A stretch of 63,291 bases of DNA, taken from Bacteroidota bacterium. GTDB taxonomy: Bacteria > Bacteroidota > Bacteroidia > Palsa-965. Positions 35,801-42,756 of this stretch are shown piece after piece. Location of the stretch: contig JAAFIA010000015.1 of NCBI GenBank assembly GCA_013298545.1, positions 1 to 63,291 of the forward strand, in the 5' to 3' direction. The position numbers and the translations under genes were made by a program. The notes beneath the pieces are model-generated. The model worked only from the letters and a program-made list of their open reading frames with translations, was not told the DNA's origin and searched no databases. Each line of letters begins with the position of its first letter. The stretch's first letter is position 1.

Positions 35801-36088
35801 AGCGTACCAATTGGCAACACCAGGAGTAATTTCTTCAGGACGATTGATGTAAGGAACCGCTTTGGTAACAGGGGCTTCGCAAGCAGCGAGTGTAGCAGCC
35901 GCAGCACTAAAGCCGAGGAATTTAAGAAAATCGCGACGATTGGTGGAAGCATTTTCCACAATAGCCTTATCGCCAATAAATTCTTCGACAGGAACATACT
36001 CCGCAAATTCGTTTTGTTGTTTTGCAACAAAAGACGGGTCGTTGTTCAGGTGTGCGAGGCCTTGCCAGTATTTTTTTTCGTTCGCCAT
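32849..36088 (-). CDS. actB: Alternative complex III subunit ActB, TAT-variant molybdopterin-like/Fe-S protein
   Basis: Periplasmic subunit of 1079 residues. It fuses a molybdopterin-oxidoreductase-like part (about 60-740), which in known ActB lacks the cofactor, to a four-cluster ferredoxin-like part (about 760-1060). A twin-Arg variant signal (NRRDFLKFLGFSAAAATLAAC) sits unusually far in, at about 51-71, as is normal for ActB. The cluster motifs are CIGCGNCVVSC, CQHCNHAPCETVC, CVGTRYCANNC and CSMCVQRIQ with CSQSCPT. Electrons from menaquinol in ActC pass along these clusters to ActA haems. It lies 65 bp after actA. Confidence 0.96.
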   Translation of the reverse strand: MANEKKYWQGLAHLNNDPSFVAKQQNEFAEYVPVEEFIGDKAIVENASTNRRDFLKFLGFSAAAATLAACEAPVTKAVPYINRPEEITPGVANWYASTFFDGYDYASVIVKTREGRPIKLEGNNLSKVTMGGTNARVQASILGLYDSNRITTPLMKGVSKTWEEADKAIGAGLQQAKGIAIVSSTIISPSSKQALSEFMGKYPKTRHVQVDAVSYSGMLQANLSTFGKAMIPTYRFDKADVIVSLGCDFLGNWVSPIEHAKQYGISRKVSAEKKEMSKHFQFESMLSMTGANADERYPTKASQLGQVALGLLNAVGGGGSASSVLKKEIDAVAAALKAAKGKALVVAGSNDAAMQVVVNEINKSIGAYGTTIDTNIQDLTHQGDDFAMKKLVDDLNAGTVDTLIFWNTNPVYTAPKALGFVAAMAKASLKVSFATHRDETAMKCDWVCPDHNWLESWNDHNPRTSQYSLQQPTIRPLFKTRQAQESLLAWSGNTTSFRTYIQKYWQNNFLGRQGMYGDFTQFWNHSVQDGVATLVNIPAAPIVVEDHNFALPNDSVPPPAAVIAAPTTEAIPFTGKAISLGEASSQLSAAKGGKFELVIYQKVAMGNGSQANNPWLQEMPDPITKITWDNYVTMHPLDAKDLQLFGMTQEGGKDVMVRFDQMENELDMVEVKANGHSVKLPVWVQPGQVRGTIGIALGYGRNETFGKTSNGVGQNIAPATGMSASGNISYDIFDVAVTKAEGTHLIATTQQHHTMMSRNEDILRETTLTAYQKDERAGNKINDMHTYKGQQHVEQVTLWNDFERPNHSWALAIDLNSCIGCGNCVVSCNVENNVHVVGKDEVRRSREMHWIRIDRYYSSDTVKEEAEEKGELGKMSMYRMMENPAFDNPKVAFQPVMCQHCNHAPCETVCPVLATNHSSEGLNQMTYNRCVGTRYCANNCPYKVRRFNWFNYVEYHRAEGENLNPAADTLGRMVLNPDVTVRARGVMEKCSMCVQRIQGGKLEAKKRGDRPKDGEIQTACSQSCPTNAIMFGDLNDPNSEVSMLEKSGRKFEMLEVVGAKPSVFYLTKVWNREDEKAHI

Positions 36089-36153
36089 ATTTGGTTAACG
36101 TTCGGTATCTTCGGTGATATTAATAATCGTACTTATAATTTCGTTTATTATTC

Positions 36154-37479
36154 TTAGTAGTGGCAGCGTGCACATTCAATTCCGCCTGCTTGCGCTACGG
36201 TGATTTTTGCGCCTTTACCATACTTTTCTTTCATCTTTTCATGAAGCGATGCGTAGTAGCCGTTACCTGCGTAATTGCCTTTTTCATCTTCTTTCATGTC
36301 AATTTGTGTGTTGCGGTGGCAATCAATACACCAGCCCATTGTAAGCGGACGTTGCTGCTCGGCAACGGTCATGGCTTTGAGGTTTCCGTGGCAGGTTTCG
36401 CATTCTTGCTTACCTACTTTAACGTGTTGTTGGTGGCTGAAGAAAACGTGATCTGGAAGAACGTGAACTTTGTTCCATTTGATCGGGTGTGTGATACCTG
36501 TATATTTAGCGGAATCAGGATTCCAACCTACGGCGTAGTAAATTTTAGCAATCTCTTCTTTCGATCCTTCGTTAGCGGTTTGATCAATTACACGGTGGCA
36601 ATTCATACAAACGTTTGCAGAAGGGATGCTGGCTGTTTTAGATTTCTCAACCGTGCTGTGGCAGTATTGGCAGTCAATGCCATTTTCGCCAGCATGAATT
36701 TTGTGTGAGAAATTGATTGGCTGTTCGGGTTTGTAACCAACCCATTTGCCGGGCTTCACTTCGTGCGCATAAACACCAATTCCTTTTAACGAATACCAAC
36801 CTTTAACAACCAAAACACCCATCAAAAACAAGCCGATAACCAAAACAATTTTCTTGTTGTTGTTGATCCAAACTTTAGCTGATTCGATAAACGGTAAGCC
36901 GGGTTCTTCAGGTGTGCCTTCGTTTGAATGAACCGCGTTGCGGAGGTTGATTTTCGCATAACGAAGAACAGCAATCAAAATGATGATGATAACGAGGATA
37001 ATGATAGCGAGTGCTGTTGTGCCAATGCTTCCTTGTCCTTCGTTGAGGGTAACATCTGTTCCAGCAGCGCCAGGACCAGCAACAACGGCGGGACCAGCTT
37101 TTTTCTCGTCTGGGCCTGTGGTTGCATAAGCAAGAATAGCATCAATTTCTTTTTCAGAAAGCGCAGGGAAAGTGTTCATCACACTCTTGTTGTTTTCCAA
37201 GAAGATCTTGTTTGCGTAGGCATCACCAGAGGCAATGAGTGCCGTTGAGTTTTTCACCCATTTGTATTTCCAGTCTCCTGCCGGAATACGATCAAGCACA
37301 CCCAATAAACCGGGACCAGTCCCTTTTTTGGATGAAGCGTAATGACACGAGGCGCAGTTCACTTTGAACAACGCTTTACCATCCTGAGCGCGGAGGTTGA
37401 GCGTGCACAATAAAGAGAGAACCAGCGGTAAAAGAACGACGAAGCGGAAATTTCGAGCGTTTTGCCAGAGGCTGTTCAT
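36154..37479 (-). CDS. actA: Alternative complex III subunit ActA, multihaem cytochrome c (six CXXCH)
   Basis: Protein of 441 residues with a signal sequence (about 10-31) and six haem c motifs. One is in an N-terminal class I cytochrome domain (CASCH). After a membrane helix (about 155-175) and a second one (about 212-230), five occur in the cytochrome c3-like C-terminal domain (CQYCH, CMNCH, CETCH, CIDCH, CARCH). The pentahaem part is the defining ActA domain; the extra N-terminal monohaem domain is a fusion. First gene of the act-cox operon, with a 329-bp spacer upstream holding a 21-bp palindrome and the divergent SPOR gene. Confidence 0.94.
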   Translation of the reverse strand: MNSLWQNARNFRFVVLLPLVLSLLCTLNLRAQDGKALFKVNCASCHYASSKKGTGPGLLGVLDRIPAGDWKYKWVKNSTALIASGDAYANKIFLENNKSVMNTFPALSEKEIDAILAYATTGPDEKKAGPAVVAGPGAAGTDVTLNEGQGSIGTTALAIIILVIIIILIAVLRYAKINLRNAVHSNEGTPEEPGLPFIESAKVWINNNKKIVLVIGLFLMGVLVVKGWYSLKGIGVYAHEVKPGKWVGYKPEQPINFSHKIHAGENGIDCQYCHSTVEKSKTASIPSANVCMNCHRVIDQTANEGSKEEIAKIYYAVGWNPDSAKYTGITHPIKWNKVHVLPDHVFFSHQQHVKVGKQECETCHGNLKAMTVAEQQRPLTMGWCIDCHRNTQIDMKEDEKGNYAGNGYYASLHEKMKEKYGKGAKITVAQAGGIECARCHY

Positions 37480-37597
37480 ATATTTTGGTTGCTTTTTGGC
37501 GTGTTTAATTAACCTTACACTTTAAGGCGTGGCAAATTTAGTTAGTTGACCCTTCCGCGATTCTCTCCAAGCGAAAAAAATCTTCAAGAAGTTTAAT

Positions 37598-37618
37598 TTA
37601 TATTGATTCTAAATAAAT
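37598..37618. promoter_or_regulatory. Imperfect palindrome upstream of actA, candidate operator
   Basis: A 21-bp sequence in which 8 of 10 base pairs around the centre are complementary (TTTAT at one end, ATAAA at the other, GA.TC inside). It lies 119 bp upstream of the actA start and about 190 bp from the divergent SPOR gene. The regulator is unknown. Otherwise the 37480-37808 spacer shows only A/T-rich sequence and the -7 box of the SPOR gene. Confidence 0.4.
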
Positions 37619-37796
37619 GTGAAAATGTGTTAAGCCTTTGTTTTTTTCTTAATCCATTGTAAGCCAAAAATCAACGGCATAAATCTTGCATTTATCGAAA
37701 GTAATTTGGAAAGTGCCGAACGAGTGGTATAGGCAACAATTTTCGTTTGCTTGACAATTCGATGACGCTTAATTCCAAAAAACGCATCCGAAAACC

Positions 37797-37804
37797 TATC
37801 TTTG
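37797..37804 (+). promoter_or_regulatory. -7 box of the SPOR gene
   Basis: TATCTTTG, exact match to TAnnTTTG, ending 4 bp before the ATG at 37809. It implies a leaderless transcript. No -33 TTTG was found at the normal distance. Confidence 0.5.
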
Positions 37805-37808
37805 CACC

Positions 37809-38216
37809 ATGATTTGGCGATTTCTCCTCTTTATAACCTTGCTTACGGTTGTTCCCGCAGCCGCACAAACCGCCGCTTCCGATAGTTTGCAACGGGGCGT
37901 TGATGCCGATGCGCGCACAACAGAACTTGTAAACAAACATGCCGAAATCAATGCCAAAGGCAAAATCAAAGGCTACCGCGTTCAGATTTATTTCGGTGTC
38001 GATAATGCCAAAGCCAAAGAAGTCAAATCGAAATTTCTCAGCAGTTACGGTACCGATGCACACGGCTATGTCATTTACGATTTACCCAATTTCAAAGTAC
38101 GTGTTGGCGATTTCCGCACACGCATGGAAGCCTATCGTTTTCTAAAAAAGATCAAAGCCGATTTTCCAAGTGCTTTTATTGTTGAGAGCGAAATCGAGCT
38201 TGAAGACATTCATTAA
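37809..38216 (+). CDS. SPOR-domain periplasmic protein
   Basis: Protein of 135 residues with a signal peptide (1-20, ending AAAQ) and one SPOR domain at about 55-133 (GYRVQIYFG ... YDLPNFKVRVGDFRTRMEAYRFLKKIKADFPSAFIVES). SPOR domains bind denuded glycan strands of septal peptidoglycan, so a cell-division or wall-associated location is likely. No other domain is attached, so this is a minimal SPOR protein. It is divergent from actA. The thioredoxin-like gene starts 16 bp after its stop. Confidence 0.9.
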   Translation: MIWRFLLFITLLTVVPAAAQTAASDSLQRGVDADARTTELVNKHAEINAKGKIKGYRVQIYFGVDNAKAKEVKSKFLSSYGTDAHGYVIYDLPNFKVRVGDFRTRMEAYRFLKKIKADFPSAFIVESEIELEDIH

Positions 38217-38232
38217 TTCCTCCTCAAAACGT

Positions 38233-38841
38233 ATGAAAATTGCAGAAATCACACCATCATTACTTGATGGTGCTATGACGTATAGTCAATACTATACCAT
38301 GATCGAAAACTTATTGCACGAAGGCAAAACAACTGGCCCCGACCAAAGCGAATTCTTGGTTGCGTATGCAAAACTGAATTTCCAACGCATGAAGCGCATT
38401 CAGAAAACCGTTCAAATTCTTCCAGACATTAAAGCAGCACTCAACAAATCGGAGCGTTCGATGATTTGGTTGTGTATTACCGAAGGTTGGTGTGGAGATG
38501 CCGCACAAATTTGCGGTGTTTTGAACGCTATGGCCGAAACCCGCGCCAACACCAAGTTTTTAGTCGTTTTGCGCGATGAGAATACGGCGTTGATTGATCG
38601 TTTTTTGACCAATGGCGGAAGAGCTATTCCCATTATTGTTCTGCTCGATGCCCAAACGCTTGATGTATTGGCGCATTGGGGACCACGCCCAACCGCGTTG
38701 CAAACACTAGTCAATGAATGGAAAACGAGTTTGCCGAAAGAGGAAATGATTGAAAAAGTACATACGTGGTATGCACACGATAAAACACAAACAACTCAAA
38801 CCGATTTTTTAGCCATTTACGAGCAAGCGCTACTAAACTAA
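38233..38841 (+). CDS. Thioredoxin-family protein with atypical active site
   Basis: Predicted 202-residue cytoplasmic protein of the thioredoxin-like (Thioredoxin_9 type) group. The active-site position reads TEGWCGDAAQIC: the first Cys is present but the second Cys of CXXC is replaced by Ala, with another Cys five residues further on. Strand KFLVVLRDE and the cis-Pro region RAIPIIVLLD support the fold. A dithiol role is therefore doubtful and a single-Cys or bacilliredoxin-like role possible. I use the ATG at 38233 (MKIAEI); the frame opens upstream inside the SPOR gene. A strong terminator follows. Confidence 0.8.
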   Translation: MKIAEITPSLLDGAMTYSQYYTMIENLLHEGKTTGPDQSEFLVAYAKLNFQRMKRIQKTVQILPDIKAALNKSERSMIWLCITEGWCGDAAQICGVLNAMAETRANTKFLVVLRDENTALIDRFLTNGGRAIPIIVLLDAQTLDVLAHWGPRPTALQTLVNEWKTSLPKEEMIEKVHTWYAHDKTQTTQTDFLAIYEQALLN

Positions 38842-38865
38842 AAACACCTTAAAGCCCAAATAAAG

Positions 38866-38895
38866 AAGTCCTGAAATAAATTTCAGGACTTTTTG
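38866..38895 (+). terminator. Terminator after thioredoxin-like gene
   Basis: Perfect 10-bp stem AGTCCTGAAA (38867-38876, complement 38881-38890), 4-nt loop, then TTTTT. The following 38896-39274 spacer is A/T-rich and shows no gene, tRNA or clear repeat. Confidence 0.85.
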
Positions 38896-39274
38896 TCATA
38901 TATGTGTTAATAACCTGTTAATAAAGAACAGTTTGCCGCATTTGAGTGTATAAAAACTCTAAGGCTTTCAGCGGCAATTTGAATGCAAAAATGGAAGATT
39001 TGGGGTGATTTCGGATTCAAAAAAGCCTCTTTTATTCGTTTTTTGAATGTTTCGTAAAGGTAAATCAACGGTTAAGCGAAGTCAAGTTTTAGTGTTATTA
39101 CTTGTTCACAAAATGCATGTTCATAAACACGGGCCTGATTCAGGATGCAAAATCGCTTGAAAAGACCAAGAATAAAGCGTTTAAGTCATTTTCTCTTCCT
39201 CAAGTGGCGGCATTTTTCTTCCAAACAAAAAGAAGCAGGGGCTTTTGTACCTTCGCCCAAACTCAAATTCCGCA

Positions 39275-40204
39275 ATGAACCTAAACGAACGTTCTGTATT
39301 GATTAAATCCGAAGCTAAAAAGCTCGGATTTTCATACTGCGGTATTTCTAAGGCTTGTTTTTTAGAGGAAGAGGCACCACGACTAGAAAATTGGTTGAAT
39401 CAACACATGCACGGCGAAATGACCTACATGGCCAATCATTTCGATATGCGCCTTGATCCGCGCAAACTCGTGCCTGGCGCGAAGTCTGTGGTTTCATTGC
39501 TTTTGAATTATTACACCGAAGACAAACAAACCGATCTCGACGCGCCTAAAATATCGAAGTATGCGTATGGCGAAGATTACCATTTCGTCATCAAACGCAA
39601 ACTCAAAACCTTGCTCGCCGCTTTACAAGAAAAAATTGGTGAAAGCGTTGGCGGGCGCGTTTTTGTTGACTCGGCGCCAGTAATGGATAAAGTTTGGGCA
39701 CGCAAAAGTGGTTTGGGTTGGCTCGGAAAACACAGCAACCTCATTAACCGCGAAATGGGATCGTTTTTCTTCATCGCCGAATTAATTCTCGACGTTGAAT
39801 TGGAAGAAGACGGTCCTGTAAAAGATTATTGCGGAACCTGCACGCGCTGCATCGACGCTTGTCCAACAGATGCTATTGTCAATCCATACATCGTTGACGG
39901 CAGCAAATGTATTTCGTACTTCACCATCGAATTGAAAGGTGCGATTCCCGAAACACAAAGCGGCAAGTTCGGAAACTGGGCCTTTGGTTGCGATATCTGT
40001 CAAGATGTTTGTCCTTGGAACCGTTTTGCAAAACCGCACCAAGAGCCAGCATTTTTGCCGCACGAAAATTTTTCCGGCATGACAAAATCAGACTGGACAG
40101 AATTAACAGAAGAAATTTTTCAGGAATTGTTCCGCAAATCGACCATTAAACGAACCGGATTTGACGGACTCCAACGCAATATTCGGTTTATTGAGAAATC
40201 GTAA
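39275..40204 (+). CDS. queG: Epoxyqueuosine reductase QueG
   Basis: Cobalamin-dependent [4Fe-4S] enzyme of 309 residues that reduces epoxyqueuosine to queuosine in the wobble position of tRNAs, the last step of queuosine synthesis. Typical elements are [15 protein letters not shown] at the start, [36 protein letters not shown], and the two-cluster ferredoxin pattern [16 protein letters not shown] plus [11 protein letters not shown]. The short form lacks the extra C-terminal HEAT-repeat domain of some homologues. The ATG at 39275 begins at the conserved helix. The 3' end overlaps the convergent small gene by 17 bp. Confidence 0.96.
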   Translation: MNLNERSVLIKSEAKKLGFSYCGISKACFLEEEAPRLENWLNQHMHGEMTYMANHFDMRLDPRKLVPGAKSVVSLLLNYYTEDKQTDLDAPKISKYAYGEDYHFVIKRKLKTLLAALQEKIGESVGGRVFVDSAPVMDKVWARKSGLGWLGKHSNLINREMGSFFFIAELILDVELEEDGPVKDYCGTCTRCIDACPTDAIVNPYIVDGSKCISYFTIELKGAIPETQSGKFGNWAFGCDICQDVCPWNRFAKPHQEPAFLPHENFSGMTKSDWTELTEEIFQELFRKSTIKRTGFDGLQRNIRFIEKS

Positions 40205-40376
40205 CCGATTTATAAACCTCGCGGATGACATCGCCATACAAATGGCCGAATGTGGCTAAACACCATGCTTTGAGCAATAACGCTTCATCTGGTTTCACCC
40301 AACGAACCGCTTTCATTAATTCTTTCTTGAATAAGAACCGATCAAAACTGACCTTCTCGAGGATCATTTTACTCAT
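40188..40376 (-). CDS. Small conserved protein of unknown function
   Basis: Protein of 62 residues ([20 protein letters not shown] ... [16 protein letters not shown]). The pattern FKKELxKAxxW followed by a Trp-Cys element looks like a short helical protein common in Bacteroidota genomes; I recall such proteins only as hypothetical. It is convergent with queG and overlaps its last 17 bp. I chose the ATG at 40376; five residues upstream another ATG (40391) is possible. Amino-acid composition is balanced, unlike an antisense shadow. Confidence 0.6.
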   Translation of the reverse strand: MSKMILEKVSFDRFLFKKELMKAVRWVKPDEALLLKAWCLATFGHLYGDVIREVYKSVTISQ

Positions 40377-40518
40377 TTCCAACATACGCAACTGTGTTAA
40401 AGTTCTCTGTTAAACGTCAATTAACATACCTAAGATACACCAGCAACGTTAATTTTTGTCAATAAAAGTTTTCCACAAAACAAACCTGCTGAAAATCAAT
40501 TCATTTCGATATTAACAG

Positions 40519-41094
40519 CTATTCTTTCCAGCGGTAAGTCTCCTGAGAAAGACCTGACAGATCGACGATTCGATCGGTAACAGTGGCAGCTAATTCTTCA
40601 AATGTTTTCGGATTGCTGTAAAACGAAGGACTAGCCGGGGCAATGATTCCGCCCGCTTCCGTAACCGTTTTCATGTTATTGAGGTGAATCAAACTCAACG
40701 GCGTATCGCGTATGGCTAAAATTAATTTGCGCCGTTCTTTCAACATCACATCTGCTGCGCGTGTAACCAAATCATTCGACACACCAGATGCAATGCGGGC
40801 CAATGTTCCCATCGAACACGGGCAAATAATCATGGTACGAAAACTCGATGAACCAGAAGCGAATGGCGCATAAAAATCGCCCTTAGAAAAATACTCAAAC
40901 GGATACTTCGAAAAATCATCGTTGCCCAATTCGTGCCGCCATACCTCTTTCGCGTTGTCGCTCATCACCACAGCCACACGGTCAATTTGTGGTGCTAATT
41001 TCTGGAGTTTATCCAACAAGACTTTGGCGTAAACCGAACCACTTGCTCCCGTAACAGCTACAACAATACGGTGTTTTTGTGTGTGCATATCCAT
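40519..41094 (-). CDS. ubiX: Flavin prenyltransferase UbiX
   Basis: Enzyme of 191 residues that prenylates FMN with dimethylallyl phosphate to make prFMN, the cofactor of UbiD-type decarboxylases. Visible are VAVTGASGSVYAKVLLDKL, the FMN-binding centre SSSFRTMIICPCSMGTLARIASGVSNDLVTRAADVMLKERRKLILAIRDTPLS (cited here only as landmarks), and the closing MKTVTEAGGIIAPASPSFY. Length matches the family. It lies 18 bp downstream of the PorT-like barrel gene on the same strand. No ubiD is in the window. Confidence 0.97.
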   Translation of the reverse strand: MDMHTQKHRIVVAVTGASGSVYAKVLLDKLQKLAPQIDRVAVVMSDNAKEVWRHELGNDDFSKYPFEYFSKGDFYAPFASGSSSFRTMIICPCSMGTLARIASGVSNDLVTRAADVMLKERRKLILAIRDTPLSLIHLNNMKTVTEAGGIIAPASPSFYSNPKTFEELAATVTDRIVDLSGLSQETYRWKE

Positions 41095-41112
41095 TGAAAC
41101 AACTGCTCGGTA

Positions 41113-41742
41113 TTATTGTTCGCTGCCACCCAAACGGTACGAAATGGTAAGCCCAACCACATTGTGATACATGCCACGATTGAATAAATTGGGAATAAAT
41201 CGCTGGTAATAAATCGGTGTTGGAAAAACTTTGACCGGAAAAAACGAATTGGTCGAGCGTAAATTAAACATCCAATGCGAATTGATTTGATACGAAACAC
41301 CAACGATGGTCGAGGTTTCTGTACGGCGATAACCAATGGGTGTAATCTCACCAAAATCGTCAAACTCACGCGTATTGACCAATACCGCAAAAGCAAGACC
41401 AATCTCTGGAACGATGCGTTTTAAATTTAAACGCAAAAGCAAAGGCACTTCGATGTAATTCATCCGCAATTCAAAAAAATCGTAATCGCCTTTTTCGGGA
41501 TTGGCAATTTTACGACTTCCTTTCATGCTGTATTGCATCTCCATTTGCCCGTACCATTTCTTTTCAGGATTGGTTGACACAAAAATTCCCCCTACACCAC
41601 CCGCTTTATTAAAACCCGAATACGTATCGCCATGAACTTGACTCGCATTCAAACCAAACAGCAATCCTGCGCGGAAAGCACGTTGCGCATACACACTGGT
41701 GTTGAGAAACACTACGATCAGCAAAAAACAAAAACGAATCAT
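41113..41742 (-). CDS. PorT-family-like outer-membrane beta-barrel protein
   Basis: Protein of 209 residues with a signal peptide (1-19, ending VYAQ) and eight or so amphipathic strands (FRAGLLFGLNASQVHGD, WYGQMEMQYSMKGSRK, YIEVPLLLRLNL, NVVGLTISYRLGG). This is the pattern of the Bacteroidota 'outer membrane protein beta-barrel' (PorT-like) families. The true T9SS component PorT/SprT belongs to the same broad type, but I cannot tell whether this is it. It is co-directional with ubiX, 18 bp apart. Confidence 0.75.
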   Translation of the reverse strand: MIRFCFLLIVVFLNTSVYAQRAFRAGLLFGLNASQVHGDTYSGFNKAGGVGGIFVSTNPEKKWYGQMEMQYSMKGSRKIANPEKGDYDFFELRMNYIEVPLLLRLNLKRIVPEIGLAFAVLVNTREFDDFGEITPIGYRRTETSTIVGVSYQINSHWMFNLRSTNSFFPVKVFPTPIYYQRFIPNLFNRGMYHNVVGLTISYRLGGSEQ

Positions 41743-41802
41743 GGTGTCAAAGGTAGTTTTTTATTTTTTGCTGTTTTGGGAAACCACGCTCCGTTAATGG
41801 CA

Positions 41803-41834
41803 TAAAAAATCCCGCTCAAATGATGCGGGATTTT
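41803..41834 (-). terminator. Terminator after Omp28-like gene
   Basis: Perfect 10-bp stem AAAATCCCGC (41806-41815, complement 41825-41834) with a 9-nt loop and, on the minus strand, a T6 tail. It ends the Omp28/DUF6029/TlpA operon. Confidence 0.85.
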
Positions 41835-41851
41835 CTTCAATTGCTTTTGGC

Positions 41852-42721
41852 TTATGGAATAAGATCAACTTCTTCTGCTTGCAATACTTCTTTCGTTGCA
41901 TCATCATAAAGAATAGCGATGATTTTGCAATGCGAAGCATTCCAGTTTGCATTGACAATGTAGTTGGTGTAAACATGACCAAATGTAGCTTGCGCAGTAA
42001 CTGCACCTGTTGAAGAAACTGCACCTGCAATCGACCCTGGTGTATTCACACAACCACGCAACACATGCTCCCATTCGTAATCCGGAATGTAAGTAGAGCC
42101 ATCTTGTTGCCAACCCACAAGACTATCTTCAACAATCAAAATGGTGGTTTTGTATGTTCCATTCAAATCTTGCAAAAAACGGCCATCAATCGAAACATTT
42201 AACGAACGGGTAGCACTGTTGTACTCGCGCGAAATTTCCATCGATGCAATGGGCGCAGTATTGAGTAAACTATCAATAATTCCACCCCAATCGCCCGCTG
42301 GTTTACCGTGTGTATTGGTAGGAAAACCAAGGCGGTTGACCATCCCAACAGGCGGCGCATTAGAGAGTTGAAAAACCGCATCGTAATCAGCACTTTCTGT
42401 TGAATTAAGATCTTCAGAAAAAGATCCTGAGGGAGCACCGCTTGGGAGCGATGCGGGCGGACAAGGGCGCGCAAAGAAACCCGTGTGTATAGCAATTCCA
42501 ATCAGTTTCTCGCCATAGAGGCTATCGAGTGCATGCAGTGTGCGAGCAGCTGCCGGGCACGTTGGACACGTATGTCCTGTAAATTCTTCTATCAATACTT
42601 TGCGTTGAACACCCGGCCCACCGCCTTGACCACTGTTTGTTTGATTAGGCTCGGCAACATAATCGCATGATGCAAAACCAAATACAGCAATGCTTGCTAA
42701 AAGAGAAAGAATGTGTTTCAT
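41852..42721 (-). CDS. Omp28-related lipoprotein with thioredoxin-like CPTC motif
   Basis: Lipoprotein of 289 residues with lipobox FASC (about Cys19). The Omp28-related family signature VLIEEFTGHTCPTCPAAARTLHALDSLYG carries a CPTC motif as in thioredoxin folds, at about residues 54-57. A beta-rich C-terminal half follows (SMEISREYNSATRSLNVSIDG; WEHVLRGCV). The family is outer-membrane associated; its redox role is inferred from CxxC. I use the ATG at 42721 (MKHILSL); the frame is open further upstream but only this start gives a signal peptide. Third gene of an operon with DUF6029 and TlpA-like genes. Confidence 0.85.
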   Translation of the reverse strand: MKHILSLLASIAVFGFASCDYVAEPNQTNSGQGGGPGVQRKVLIEEFTGHTCPTCPAAARTLHALDSLYGEKLIGIAIHTGFFARPCPPASLPSGAPSGSFSEDLNSTESADYDAVFQLSNAPPVGMVNRLGFPTNTHGKPAGDWGGIIDSLLNTAPIASMEISREYNSATRSLNVSIDGRFLQDLNGTYKTTILIVEDSLVGWQQDGSTYIPDYEWEHVLRGCVNTPGSIAGAVSSTGAVTAQATFGHVYTNYIVNANWNASHCKIIAILYDDATKEVLQAEEVDLIP

Positions 42722-42756
42722 GGCAATTTTCTTATGACGTATAAAATTAAGCATTT

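Noticed and set aside
36160-36708. Plus-strand frame opposite actA
   Set aside because: Antisense shadow; Phe/Val/Cys-rich peptide generated by haem-motif codons.
37692-38063. Minus-strand frame covering the start of the SPOR gene
   Set aside because: Overlaps the SPOR coding region and the TATCTTTG promoter; no start signal or domain.
38896-39274. Possible replication origin or small RNA in the A/T-rich spacer before queG
   Set aside because: No cluster of DnaA boxes, no iterons, no stable hairpin beyond the upstream terminator.
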